A stretch of DNA of 64,000 bases from Paractinoplanes ferrugineus (GCF_016862195.1 NZ_BOMM01000029.1:1-64000), one strand, 5' to 3'; numbered from the stretch's first letter, positions 34,433 through 43,183 are shown. The notes: a model not told the origin generated them from the letters alone. Made by a program: numbers and translations.

Positions 34433-34989
34433 GACTCGTTCTACGGCAGCGTCCGACTTCGACGCCGAGACCGGAGCCGGCGAGACGATCCCGGACTCCA
34501 ATCTCGGGGATACGGCTCCTGAGTCGACATCCGGCGGGTCATCGGCGGCACGGTGAGCACGGCGCGGGCCGGGGCGCCGCGCGACGATCATGGTCACGGA
34601 CGGTGACAACGACGTTCTCGTGCGGCCGGTCACGGAGGGCGCCCGGCGACCCCTCCTGATCTCGTGCACGGGCCTCGCAGCCGCCCTGGAGTTGCGGTCC
34701 ACAGCCAGGCCGGCCCGGGTGATCACCAGGGCAGCCCGCCGCATTCGGACGGCGAGGACAGACAGGCCCTAAGGTTACGAGTGAAAACGGTCAGATTTCG
34801 AACCGGTAGCTATCCGCTTGCCGTATTTCTTACTCGTAGGCGATGTCCTAATGTGCATGCGGCAAACGGCGAGCGCCCGGTTGATGCGCGTGACTAGGCT
34901 GGGGGTTACCCTGAGTGAACCAGCCGACTCTGCGCGCCTCCCGCACCTCGGCCGCTGACTCACACATCCCCGAGAGGCGGAGGATCCCG
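34433..34989. other. Intergenic upstream of the SCO252x operon
   Basis: No supported gene. Short open frames are Arg-rich and have no family likeness. The stretch 34780-34870 is AT-rich and should hold the promoter of the methyltransferase operon. ACCCTGAGTGA at 34908-34918 recurs upstream of the convergent operon at 41550-41560. Confidence 0.55.
34908..34918 (+). promoter_or_regulatory. Shared 11-base motif, copy 1
   Basis: ACCCTGAGTGA lies 72 bases upstream of the SCO2525-type start. An identical 11-mer lies 86 bases upstream of the SCO2521-type start (41550-41560). Both are on the plus strand, so their orientation to the two operons differs. Confidence 0.35.
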
Positions 34990-35775
34990 GTGCCCGACGA
35001 CGAAACAGGCGCAGCCGCGGTGGCCGATGTGGCCGACCATGTCATCCACCAGACCGGCAATGCCGACGTCGACTGGGACCAATTCGACTCACAGGCTTAC
35101 TTCGCGCACAACTACGGCAGTCTTCGCAAGGACGACGCCGAGATAATCAGTATCATGGCCGACTTCTTCGCGGCGAACCTGTCGGACAGCACCATCGGTC
35201 ACGCGATCGACGTGGGCTCGGGCACCAACCTTTACCCGGCATTGACCATGTTGCCGTACGCCTCGCGGGTGACGCTGTACGAACGGGCCCACACCAACCG
35301 CGACTGGTTACGTCACTCGTTGGAGCGACCGCAGTCGACGTGGCTGCAATTCTGGGATCAGATCGCGAGCGACCGGCCGGGTTACCAGCGGATCACCAGG
35401 CCGCTGGAACTGCTCGCCGACCGGGCGGAGGTGACGAGGGGCAACGTCTTCGATCTCAAGGCGAACCGCTACCACATGGGCACCATGTTCTTCGTGGCCG
35501 AGTCGATCACCACGCGGGACGACGAGTTCCGCCGCGCGACCCGGCTGTTCGTCGACTCGCTGGTGCCCAACTCCCCGTTCGCGGCCGCGTTCATGCTTGA
35601 CTCCTCGGGTTACGTCGTTGCCGGCCGGCACTTCCCCGCCTGCATGGTGAGCGAGAACGACGTTCGCGGGGCCCTTGAACCGGTTGCGCGCAGAGTGGAA
35701 ATTCGGATGGTGGACAGTAACGACCTCCGCGACGGTTACGGCGGGATGATGGTCGCTACCGGCCGTAAGAAGTAG
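34990..35775 (+). CDS. SCO2525-type SAM-dependent methyltransferase (NNMT/PNMT/TEMT-like)
   Basis: The product is 261 residues. The GTG at 34990 is chosen for its GGAGG ribosome binding site 6 bases upstream; a GTG at 34915 would add 25 residues with a weaker site. Motif I is AIDVGSGTNLYPALTM. The sequence MFFVAESITTRDDEFRRATRLF followed by DSSGYVVAGRHFPACMVSENDV matches the C-terminal half of nicotinamide/phenylethanolamine N-methyltransferases. An amine is thus a plausible acceptor. It is the first gene of a four-gene operon and is conserved with those genes in other actinobacteria, as I recall the SCO2521-SCO2525 order. Confidence 0.8.
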   Translation: MPDDETGAAAVADVADHVIHQTGNADVDWDQFDSQAYFAHNYGSLRKDDAEIISIMADFFAANLSDSTIGHAIDVGSGTNLYPALTMLPYASRVTLYERAHTNRDWLRHSLERPQSTWLQFWDQIASDRPGYQRITRPLELLADRAEVTRGNVFDLKANRYHMGTMFFVAESITTRDDEFRRATRLFVDSLVPNSPFAAAFMLDSSGYVVAGRHFPACMVSENDVRGALEPVARRVEIRMVDSNDLRDGYGGMMVATGRKK

Positions 35776-35826
35776 CACCGGCCTGACACCCTGAGCTGAC
35801 AACGCAGACCCACGGACGGGTAGCCG

Positions 35827-37671
35827 ATGCAGATCAAGCCACGTCAACAGCTCCTCGACATCTGGCGGGCCACCGCCCGGGTCTCCTACAAAGACGGATG
35901 GAGTCCCGGCGGCCTTCTCGGCAGCAACTCGATCAGTGATGCCGAGCAACTGCTGTGCATCATGGCGCCGGCGACCGAGATCCCGCTGTTCCGGCTCGAC
36001 CAGCCCGACACGGTCACCGATGACGTCCTCGAAGCGCTCAAGCCGCTCGGCGACAACCTGCAGATCCCGCAGCGGCTGCTGCGCGCCCTGAACGAATATC
36101 TGCATCGCTACTCCGCGCCGGACGGCACGCCGGTCTTCTCCGGCGGCACCTACTTCGGCACCGAGGAGCCGGGCGAGAAGGTCGAACAGGAGCAGCTCGA
36201 CCTGGACGTGGTCGACTCGTTCTCGATCTCCGTCACGCTGACGCTGGCGATCATCGGGTTCACCAAGGTCTTCCGCCAGGTGATCACCCGGGCGGCGCTG
36301 CTGCGCCAGGTCGAGGAGGTGGAGCGGCTGGCGAACCGGCGGCTGACCGCCGCCATGGCCGGTCTGCTGCGCAGCTTCGCGGTGAACGTGTTCACCGCGG
36401 ACAGCTCGCTCGGCCAGGAGCTGGTCCGCACGGTGAACCAGGAACGGCGGGCCACGCACGTGGTCGTCGACGAGTTGCGGGTGGCGCTGCGAGAGATCAA
36501 CGCCCGGCTGCGTGACGACGTCACCATCGGGTCCGGCGCGGCCGAGGGCAACGAGCTCGACAACCCGAACCGGTTGTTCGAGTGCGGCTGGTCGTGGGGC
36601 GTGGTCCAGGACGCGCCGAAGATCGAGACCTCGGCCGATCTGGGCGAGCAGCGTGCAGGCGTGGCGCAGAACGCGCCCTATCTCTATTTCACCACCGTCG
36701 CGCTCGACGCCATCCAGGCGCTGTCGTCCGAGCGCACCCGGCTGCTCGGCCTGCTCGACCCGGAGCAGGCCCGTCTCGCGCAGTCGCTGCAGCTGCGGTT
36801 CGAGCTGGCCCGTTCCTACTGGGCGACGATCGCGACGTTCGGCTCCGGTCGCTGGCCGCTGGAGGACCTGCCGTGGCGGGCCACCGACGGCATCGAGTTC
36901 GACTACTTCGCCCTGCTGATCACCGGCATGGTCATGCAGAACATGCAGTCCGTGCGGGCCACGAACGCGAACATGCGCCGGGTCGCCGACGTGTTGGAGG
37001 AGCTGGCCAACCGCAGCCGGATCACCCGCCGTTCGACCGAGCCGGAGACGGCGGTCGGCGTGCACCACCCGGGCCTGCACTTCCCACTGGTGGGCAGCGA
37101 TGCGCTCGGTGGCCCGCAATTGCAGTGGACGGTCGCCGACATCGCCCCGATGTTGTTCAAGCGCACGCTCACGCTGTCCGGCATGACCACCGACGGCCCG
37201 ACCCGTAGCCGCCTGCTCGACCTGTCCGACGCCATCTGGCAGCACCTGACGGTCCGGGTGATCCGCGACGGCGACGACCACGGCCTGTGGGACTGGGCGG
37301 CCGGGGCGTTCTCCTATCTGCCCGACGGCGTCAGCCAGGTCTCGTGGTACTACACCAAGCGCGTGGTCGACTGCCTGGTCGCCGCGGCCGGGGTCATCAA
37401 CGAGCCGACGCTGCGCAGCGAGCTGCTGCTGCAGATCGCGGCCGACCTGCTCAACGAGGCCGACCACCTCTACGACCGGGAGCTGCTCAACGGCACCACC
37501 ACGCGGGGCGAGACGCTGCGGGTCGACCTGGAACGCATCGGGGCCGAGCTGAAGCGGGCCCGGTCGGTGCACCGGGAGAAGCCAGGTGTGGCGGTGGCGG
37601 TGGCCGAGGACGTGCTGCGGAAACTGGATCGATTTTCCGCGGCCCGCCGCGCCGACGTCGGGATGACCTGA
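35827..37671 (+). CDS. SCO2524-type protein, function unknown
   Basis: The product is 614 residues, starting MQIKPRQQLLDIWRATARVSYKDG. The segment GSNSISDAEQLLCIMAPATEIP is strongly characteristic of the SCO2524 family as I know it. It is largely alpha-helical, with a possible membrane-interacting segment near VDSFSISVTLTLAIIGFTKVF (about 137-160) and another near YFALLITGMVMQNM. There is no catalytic motif I can name. It lies 51 bases after the methyltransferase and 2 bases before the P-loop gene, so it is firmly within the operon. It may be a scaffold or membrane-linked partner of the P-loop protein. Confidence 0.75.
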   Translation: MQIKPRQQLLDIWRATARVSYKDGWSPGGLLGSNSISDAEQLLCIMAPATEIPLFRLDQPDTVTDDVLEALKPLGDNLQIPQRLLRALNEYLHRYSAPDGTPVFSGGTYFGTEEPGEKVEQEQLDLDVVDSFSISVTLTLAIIGFTKVFRQVITRAALLRQVEEVERLANRRLTAAMAGLLRSFAVNVFTADSSLGQELVRTVNQERRATHVVVDELRVALREINARLRDDVTIGSGAAEGNELDNPNRLFECGWSWGVVQDAPKIETSADLGEQRAGVAQNAPYLYFTTVALDAIQALSSERTRLLGLLDPEQARLAQSLQLRFELARSYWATIATFGSGRWPLEDLPWRATDGIEFDYFALLITGMVMQNMQSVRATNANMRRVADVLEELANRSRITRRSTEPETAVGVHHPGLHFPLVGSDALGGPQLQWTVADIAPMLFKRTLTLSGMTTDGPTRSRLLDLSDAIWQHLTVRVIRDGDDHGLWDWAAGAFSYLPDGVSQVSWYYTKRVVDCLVAAAGVINEPTLRSELLLQIAADLLNEADHLYDRELLNGTTTRGETLRVDLERIGAELKRARSVHREKPGVAVAVAEDVLRKLDRFSAARRADVGMT

Positions 37672-37673
37672 TC

Positions 37674-38591
37674 ATGATCATTTTCGCGACGTCCGACAAG
37701 GGTGGCACCGGGCGTTCGGTGACCGGCAGCAACCTCGCCTATCGGCAGGCGCTGCAGGGCAAGGACGCCTGCTATGTCGACTTCGACTTCGGCTCCCCGA
37801 CGGCGGGCGCCATCTTCGACCTGGGCGAGGTGCAGGCCGGCACCGACGGCGACGGCCTGCACACCTATCTGGAAGGCAACATCGCTCAACCCCGGATGAT
37901 CAATGTGTGGGCCGAGACGCAACGGGAGGCGCTGCGCAACCGCCCCGCCGGTGTGGGCCGGCTGACGCTGGTGCCCGGCGACCGCGGCGGCGGCGAGTTC
38001 CCGTCATCCCCGCCGGCCGTGCAACGCTGCATCGAACTGCTGGTCTCCCTCGACGAGCAGTACGACCTGATCCTGGTCGACCTGAGTGCCGGCCGCTCCT
38101 ACGCGACCGAGATCGTCCTGGAGGCGACCGCCCACCCCTCGATGGCGGGGGTGGAGGCCCGGTGGGTGGTGTTCCACCGATGGACCCGGCAGCACATCGT
38201 CGCCGCCGGCGGCCTGGTGCACGGTACGAAGGGCATTCTCGACACCGGCGAGCTGCACGGTCACGACCGCGGCATCCTGCAGGAGAAGATCCGATTCGTG
38301 CGTACGGCGGTGCTCGACCCCTCCGCGTCCGAGCAGGCCGGCCTGCGACCGGAGCAGCTGGCCTGGCTGGACGTGTGCAACCGGCGGCTGCAGGACCTGG
38401 CCGCCCAGAACAGGGTGGGCCGGGTACACCTGCTCGGCGTCATCCCGCTCGATCCGGTGCTGCAGTGGCAGGAGCAGTTGCTGACCAACGACGACGTGTG
38501 GCTGCACCGCACCGCCAACGAGCGCACCGTCAACGCCCTGGAAGACCTGGCCAAGCGGATCCTCGACATCGATTCGTGGGAGGGACTGTGA
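37674..38591 (+). CDS. SCO2523-type variant P-loop NTPase (ParA/MinD-like)
   Basis: The product is 305 residues. MIIFATSDKGGTGRSVTGSN corresponds to the deviant Walker A of ParA/MinD (KGGxGKT). The first signature Lys is kept, but the second Lys is Arg and Ser-Val replaces Thr-Thr. The sequences ACYVDFDFGSPTAGAIF and YDLILVDLSAGRSYAT match switch I and Walker B strands. Nucleotide may still bind, but hydrolysis could be impaired or changed. It starts 2 bases after the SCO2524-type stop and overlaps the next start by GTGA. MinD-like proteins sort or position partners at membranes; that role here is inference. Confidence 0.82.
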   Translation: MIIFATSDKGGTGRSVTGSNLAYRQALQGKDACYVDFDFGSPTAGAIFDLGEVQAGTDGDGLHTYLEGNIAQPRMINVWAETQREALRNRPAGVGRLTLVPGDRGGGEFPSSPPAVQRCIELLVSLDEQYDLILVDLSAGRSYATEIVLEATAHPSMAGVEARWVVFHRWTRQHIVAAGGLVHGTKGILDTGELHGHDRGILQEKIRFVRTAVLDPSASEQAGLRPEQLAWLDVCNRRLQDLAAQNRVGRVHLLGVIPLDPVLQWQEQLLTNDDVWLHRTANERTVNALEDLAKRILDIDSWEGL

Positions 38592-39547
38592 CCACGGCCG
38601 ACGATCTGTTCACCGAGGAGAGCGCCTCCCCGGTGGTCCAGTCGGTGGCCCTGTCCCACCTGTCCGTCGAGCTCGGTCACCTCTACATGGAGGATTTCCG
38701 GGCCGGCGAGGCGCGGCTGCGCGAGCATTTCCGCCGGGTGGCGCCGTGGGCACAGGCGGCCGTCGAGCAGACCGCCGGCCTGCTCGGTCCCAACCGCACC
38801 CCGCGGATCAGCACCTGCTTCCTGATCGACGACTACTTCACCCGGTTCGCCAGCCCGCCCGAGGTGATCTCCGCGCTGGTCACGGCGGCCGCGGCGGCCG
38901 GCCTGGAGATCGACTACGTGGCCCGGGAGTCGGGCTGCGCCCGGGCCGGCGACGTCGAGGTGGCCACCCTGGTGGCCGAGCACGTGGTGCACGAGCCGCA
39001 CGAGGGGGTCAACGGCGGCCGCCCACCGGTCACCGAGTCGGGTTGGCTGTCCAACGGCGAGCGCTCGCCGGTGACGACCGCGGCGGCGATGTCCGGGCCG
39101 AGCCGGTGGCGGCCGCCGCGGCAGAGCGCCGTACAGAATCATTCGATCTTCGTGGACATCGAGGTGTGGAGCGGCCCGCCCGAGGATCGCCTCTGGTCCT
39201 GCCCGTTCCTGGCGGCGGTGTGGCAGTTGCAGCGGCTCGGGCTGCTGCGGCACCACGGCCGGCCGATCGCCGAGCCGGTCGAGGTCAAGGTGGAGCAGCT
39301 GTCGGAGAGCTGGGACGAGATGCCGGCGATCGTTCAGCTCAACCCGCGGGCGAACGCGCTGCGCGCCTATCGCACGTTCACCCCGCTGGACAGCCGGTTC
39401 CTGCCGATCGAACTGGCGGTGCGCACCATTCTGGGTCAGGTGTGGATCGACCCGGGCGTCGACGGCCAGGTGTGCGGGCGGGCCCGGGGTGAAGGCATGG
39501 AGCTGCCGAACGAACCGGTCGGGCGGATCTCTTACGCCTTCCTGTGA
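38588..39547 (+). CDS. SCO2522-type protein, function unknown
   Basis: The product is 319 residues from the GTG at 38588, overlapping the P-loop gene stop (GTGA), so translation is coupled. SVALSHLSVELGHLYMEDF opens the conserved part. RISTCFLIDDYFTRFASPPEVISALVTAA looks like a strand-turn-helix with a conserved Asp pair. NHSIFVDIEVWSGPPEDRLWSCPFLAAVWQLQRLGLL is another well-ordered block. No domain of known activity is seen and no membrane segment. The 3' end is 7 bases from the convergent membrane protein gene. Confidence 0.75.
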   Translation: MTTADDLFTEESASPVVQSVALSHLSVELGHLYMEDFRAGEARLREHFRRVAPWAQAAVEQTAGLLGPNRTPRISTCFLIDDYFTRFASPPEVISALVTAAAAAGLEIDYVARESGCARAGDVEVATLVAEHVVHEPHEGVNGGRPPVTESGWLSNGERSPVTTAAAMSGPSRWRPPRQSAVQNHSIFVDIEVWSGPPEDRLWSCPFLAAVWQLQRLGLLRHHGRPIAEPVEVKVEQLSESWDEMPAIVQLNPRANALRAYRTFTPLDSRFLPIELAVRTILGQVWIDPGVDGQVCGRARGEGMELPNEPVGRISYAFL

Positions 39548-39554
39548 GCGGCCG

Positions 39555-40523
39555 TCACTCCTCGGGCAGCTCGCGGGCGAGGTCCCACAACTCCCCGAAC
39601 AGCAGGGTGTATTCGGCCAGCGATGCGGCCTTCAGGATCAGGCGGGTCTCGGCCACCTGCGCCTGTTTCGGGTCGCCGGTGGTCGGCATCGACTCGTACG
39701 CGAGGATGTCGTCGAAGATGATCCGGTCGCGGACCTTGACCCGCAGCCGGGCCGGCACGTCCCGCCAGGCGAGCATCCGCACCTGGATGAGGATCTCGCG
39801 CTGTTCCCTGTAGACGCGGCGCAGCGCCGGGTCGTGGAACGTCTCCGGTTCGTCGAGCATGAAGATGCGCCGCACGCGCTTGCCGGCCCCGGCCGCCTGC
39901 CCTTGGGCGTCGAGGTAGCGCAGGCCGATCTCGCTCTGCCAAAGGTCGTGGTCGACCGCGGCCATGCTGATCGCGTCGATGCTCTTGGTGGCCGCCTTGG
40001 TCAGCCCGAGAAGCCAGTCGCGGTCCTCCCCGTTGTAGGTGGCGGTGCCGCCCTTGGTCAGCAGCTCGAACAACTCGGCCATCTCGCTCATCTTCGCCTT
40101 GGCGAACTCCAGGACGATCGGCGGCGATTCCGGCGAGATCTTCGTCGAGCTCCGGACCACCCGCGTGATCAGCTCGGTGTGCAGCGAGGACGACTCGATG
40201 TCCCGGTACAGCCTTGTCGCCTCGCCGATCTGGCCGAAGGCGCCGGCGACGAGCCGCCGCATCTCGGCCATCCCGTCCTTCTCCAGCTTCTCGACGGCGA
40301 CCAGCCGTTTCTCGAAGTCGACAAGGAAGCGCACCAGCAACGCGATACCGCCGATCAGGATCGACAGCGTGATGGAGATGCTGGTGTCCTGGTGCGTGCC
40401 GTTGGTGATCAGGAAGGTGACGCCGCCGCTGGTGACGGTCAGCAGCGCGGTGCGGATGACGCTGGACGTCTCCCGCAGTTGGGTGGGGCGGGGGTCGGCG
40501 GCGACCACCGTCTGGCCGGTCAT
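39555..40523 (-). CDS. Two-helix membrane protein within the SCO252x cluster, paralogue of 28844
   Basis: The product is 322 residues from the ATG at 40523. Two hydrophobic helices (about 24-42 and 49-67) are followed by a long helical neck (about 70-150). A soluble domain holds DWLLGLTKAATKSIDAISMAA, then IGLRYLDAQGQAAGAGKRVRR and IFMLDEPETFHDPALRRVYREQ. These blocks align in order with the gene at 28844. The fold resembles PLD-like or sensor domains without the HKD motif. The ATG overlaps the SCO2521-type stop by 4 bases. It is not one of the five core families I recall, so it may be a lineage-specific partner. Confidence 0.75.
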   Translation of the reverse strand: MTGQTVVAADPRPTQLRETSSVIRTALLTVTSGGVTFLITNGTHQDTSISITLSILIGGIALLVRFLVDFEKRLVAVEKLEKDGMAEMRRLVAGAFGQIGEATRLYRDIESSSLHTELITRVVRSSTKISPESPPIVLEFAKAKMSEMAELFELLTKGGTATYNGEDRDWLLGLTKAATKSIDAISMAAVDHDLWQSEIGLRYLDAQGQAAGAGKRVRRIFMLDEPETFHDPALRRVYREQREILIQVRMLAWRDVPARLRVKVRDRIIFDDILAYESMPTTGDPKQAQVAETRLILKAASLAEYTLLFGELWDLARELPEE

Positions 40524-41464
40524 GCCCGGGCCGCCGAGGAGAGAGCCGCCACCGCCCCGGCCGCCACCTGGTCTCGGATCCGGTTCACCAAGGTGTTCCA
40601 CTGCCGGCTGAAGCCGACCCGGCCCTCCAGCACGGCCCAGAGCACGCGGGCGATCTCGTCGTCGCCGGACCGGGGCAGCCAGAGGTGCAGAAGGTAGTCG
40701 ATCGCCGGCAGCAGCCGGGCGATCACCTCGTCGCGGGGCAGCACCCCGATCGCGGCCTTGCGGGTCACCTCGAGCAGGACGGTGACCAGCCAGTCGTGCA
40801 GGGCGAGGTCTTCGGCGACGGCGGCCAACCGGGACGGGCTGGCCTCGGCCGCGGTCATGCTGAGCACGCGCAGCTCGTCGCCGTGCACGGCGAACCGGAT
40901 GCCGACCGGGCTCGGGTCGCACGGCTCGAGCACGACCACCCAGCGCAGGTTGGTACGCGCGGTGCGCAGCGCCGGATGGCCCGCGGCGCGTGCGTTGCGC
41001 TGGACCCGGTCGGCGGCCTGCCGGGCGATACCGCCCATGTCGAGGGCGTCGGCAGCCTGCTGCGACGCGCAGAACGCCCCGGCCAACTCGTTCCACCGGG
41101 TGCGGCCGACGGTCTCGATGACGCCGGGCCGGGACAGGTAATGCGACCACGGCTTGCGGGCGCTGCCCTCGGCCCGCTCGAGCGTCGCGTACGCCGAGCC
41201 CTGCACCACGTGGCCGTCGATGATCGCCGCCCGCTGCCAGGCCGTGCCGATGCCGCGCACCCGACGCACCGGGCCGGGCAGGCCGAGCGGGCAGTCCACG
41301 CCCACCGGCTTGTCCGGGGCGCGCACGTGCGAGCGGGGCCGTTCGGAGATCCGGACCGCTTCACCGGCCACGAGATCCACCAGGGCGCCCGCGACGTCGC
41401 CGGGCACCGGACCACCCCCGCGAAGCAGTCCGGTCTGCACCTCACCAACGATGAGCAACGTCAA
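40520..41464 (-). CDS. SCO2521-type protein, function unknown
   Basis: The product is 314 residues, starting MTLLIVGEVQTGLLR. It has a conserved core KPVGVDCPLGLPGPVRRVRGIGTAWQRA, a middle with Trp-rich KPWSHYLSRPGVIETVGRTRWNELA and a helical C-terminal half with VLWAVLEGRVGFSRQW. There is no membrane helix and no known catalytic motif. It is the first gene of a two-gene minus-strand operon converging on the methyltransferase - P-loop operon. The separate transcription unit suggests independent control of this component. Confidence 0.72.
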   Translation of the reverse strand: MTLLIVGEVQTGLLRGGGPVPGDVAGALVDLVAGEAVRISERPRSHVRAPDKPVGVDCPLGLPGPVRRVRGIGTAWQRAAIIDGHVVQGSAYATLERAEGSARKPWSHYLSRPGVIETVGRTRWNELAGAFCASQQAADALDMGGIARQAADRVQRNARAAGHPALRTARTNLRWVVVLEPCDPSPVGIRFAVHGDELRVLSMTAAEASPSRLAAVAEDLALHDWLVTVLLEVTRKAAIGVLPRDEVIARLLPAIDYLLHLWLPRSGDDEIARVLWAVLEGRVGFSRQWNTLVNRIRDQVAAGAVAALSSAARA

Positions 41465-41549
41465 GGCCCCCTAATCCTCGACGACCGCGCGAACCTGGCC
41501 GCGTGTCGCCAGCGGTTCGATTGGAACCCACGGATCGGCGTATGGCAAC

Positions 41550-41560
41550 ACCCTGAGTGA
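41550..41560 (+). promoter_or_regulatory. Shared 11-base motif, copy 2
   Basis: ACCCTGAGTGA here is identical to 34908-34918 and sits upstream of the minus-strand SCO2521-type operon. The rest of 41465-41696 shows a 7-base inverted repeat (AAGACAA at 41601-41607, TTGTCTT at 41628-41634) near the D-amino-acid oxidase side. Confidence 0.35.
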
Positions 41561-41696
41561 TCAATCGAAGACGATGAGTCATAGTTCCTACCATCTCGAC
41601 AAGACAACGAACAAGGTCGTAAGGGGATTGTCTTCAGTCGCCGTAGATTTTCCTTTCACCGTACGACCACGTATCCACCACGGTTAGCGTCAGACC

Positions 41697-42683
41697 GTGC
41701 CCTCCAATCCCTCCGATGTGCTCATAGTCGGGGCCGGTGTGTCCGGGCTGACCACTGGCTTCCGGCTCGCCCGCCAGGGCCTTCGCGTCCGGATCCGGGC
41801 CGAGGACGCCCCGGGCAGCACCAATTCCGCCGCGGCCGGGGCGATCTGGGACCCGATCTACGCGGAACACCCGCGGGTCGGCGTCTGGGCGGCCCGCAGT
41901 TATAAGGTCTTCTCGCGGATGACCGAAAGGGGCTTTCCCGGCGTACGCCTCGTCGATGGCATCGAGGCCTCCCGTGACCCGATGGAGACTCCCGAGTGGG
42001 CGCGCCTGCTGCCCGGCTACCGCGAGTGCGAGCTCCGTGAGCTGCCTCCCGGTTTCGAGCACGGCTGGCACTACCGCGCGCCGATCATCGACATGCCGCC
42101 CTACCTGGCCCGGCTTGAGCAGCTGGTGCGTGAGGCCGGCGGCGACTTCGAGTTCGGCGTGCACCTGTCCAGCCTGGCCGACGCCGACGCGCCGATCGTG
42201 GTCAACTGCAGCGGCGCCGGCGCACACGACCTGGTGCCCGACCCCGAGGTGACCCCGATCCGTGGTCAGCTGGTCCAGATCCGGAACCATGGCGTCACCG
42301 ACTTCTTCGCCGAGCACACGCCCGAGCTCGGCGAGATGGTCTACCTGCTTCCCCAGGGCGACACGATCCTGCTGGGCGGCAGCGCCGAGCCCGGCATCGC
42401 CGACCCCGAGCCCGACCCGGCGGTGGCCGCGGCGATCATCGAACGCTGCATCAGCATCTTCCCGTGGATCGAGCAGGCCGAGGTGGTGGGCCACCGCGGC
42501 GGCATCCGCCCGTCCCGTCCGAAGATCCGCCTCGAGCACGAGGAGGCGGACGGCCGGCACGTGGTGCACAACTACGGGCACAGCGGCGCCGGGGTGAGCC
42601 TGTCGTGGGGCTGTGCCGACGACGTCACCGATCTTGTCCTCGGCCTACTCGGCCGGGAGCGGAAAGAGGATGGGGCTGAGTAG
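41697..42683 (+). CDS. D-amino-acid oxidase family FAD enzyme
   Basis: The product is 328 residues. The N-terminal dinucleotide fold has VLIVGAGVSGLTTGFRLA (about 8-25). AAAGAIWDPI follows. The C-terminal signature is RPSRPKIRLE (about 280-289) and HNYGHSGAGVSLSWGCA near 304-320, which places the catalytic Arg and FAD-binding residues as in DAAO. It deaminates D-amino acids with release of H2O2. The GTG at 41697 lacks a strong ribosome binding site. Its 3' end overlaps the convergent HTH gene by 39 bases. Confidence 0.92.
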   Translation: MPSNPSDVLIVGAGVSGLTTGFRLARQGLRVRIRAEDAPGSTNSAAAGAIWDPIYAEHPRVGVWAARSYKVFSRMTERGFPGVRLVDGIEASRDPMETPEWARLLPGYRECELRELPPGFEHGWHYRAPIIDMPPYLARLEQLVREAGGDFEFGVHLSSLADADAPIVVNCSGAGAHDLVPDPEVTPIRGQLVQIRNHGVTDFFAEHTPELGEMVYLLPQGDTILLGGSAEPGIADPEPDPAVAAAIIERCISIFPWIEQAEVVGHRGGIRPSRPKIRLEHEEADGRHVVHNYGHSGAGVSLSWGCADDVTDLVLGLLGRERKEDGAE

Positions 42684-43178
42684 GTAGGGCGCACGCCCGT
42701 CGGCTGGCTCGTTCGCGAGGACCGGCAGGATCGCCTCGCGCAGCCCGGCGATCAGCCGGTCGCGCTCCTCGTCGGTGAGCCAGATCGCGTGCTGGCGGTA
42801 ACCGACCATGTCCCGCGCCGGGTCCGCGCCGTCGGCGGCGAGATAGGCGCCGAACTCGGCGAGCAGCACCGCCGTCGCGGTGGCGAACGCGCGCCGGTGG
42901 TCGTCCACGGTGGCCGAGGCGGCGGTGGCGGCGTCGACGACCGCGCGTGACCGCACGAGGCGGTAGCTGCGTTCGACGAAGCCGCGCATCCGCTGCTCGC
43001 CCGCCACCTCGATGATCCCGGCGTCGGCGAGCAGGCCCACGTGCCGGTAGACGGTGGCCTGCGAGACGTCGGGCAGGCGGGCGCACAACTGTGCGGTGGT
43101 GACGGTCCGGCCGGTGCCGGACAGCGCGTGCACGATCCGCAGCCGCACGGGGTGCAGGAGGAGTTCGAGCGGGTCCAT
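42645..43178 (-). CDS. ArsR-like HTH transcriptional regulator
   Basis: The product is 177 residues. MDPLELLLHPVRLRIVHAL, then TAQLCARLPDVSQATVYRHVGLLADAGIIEV forms a winged HTH of the ArsR/PadR-like class. The C-terminal half is helical with WLTDEERDRLIAGLREAI and probably binds a ligand or dimerises. The ATG has little leader with ribosome binding potential, so leaderless translation is possible. It is divergent from the alpha/beta hydrolase, which it probably controls with itself. Confidence 0.85.
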   Translation of the reverse strand: MDPLELLLHPVRLRIVHALSGTGRTVTTAQLCARLPDVSQATVYRHVGLLADAGIIEVAGEQRMRGFVERSYRLVRSRAVVDAATAASATVDDHRRAFATATAVLLAEFGAYLAADGADPARDMVGYRQHAIWLTDEERDRLIAGLREAILPVLANEPADGRAPYLLSPILFPLPAE

Positions 43179-43183
43179 TCCGC

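Noticed and set aside
33614..34744. A long minus-strand frame of 376 codons
   Set aside because: Only the HAD-like part at 33715-33922 resembles a protein family; the rest is Arg/Ala/Gly-rich low-complexity sequence antisense to the MFS relic.
34590..34772. Short plus-strand frame before the SCO252x operon
   Set aside because: Arg/Thr-rich, no ribosome binding site and no family likeness.
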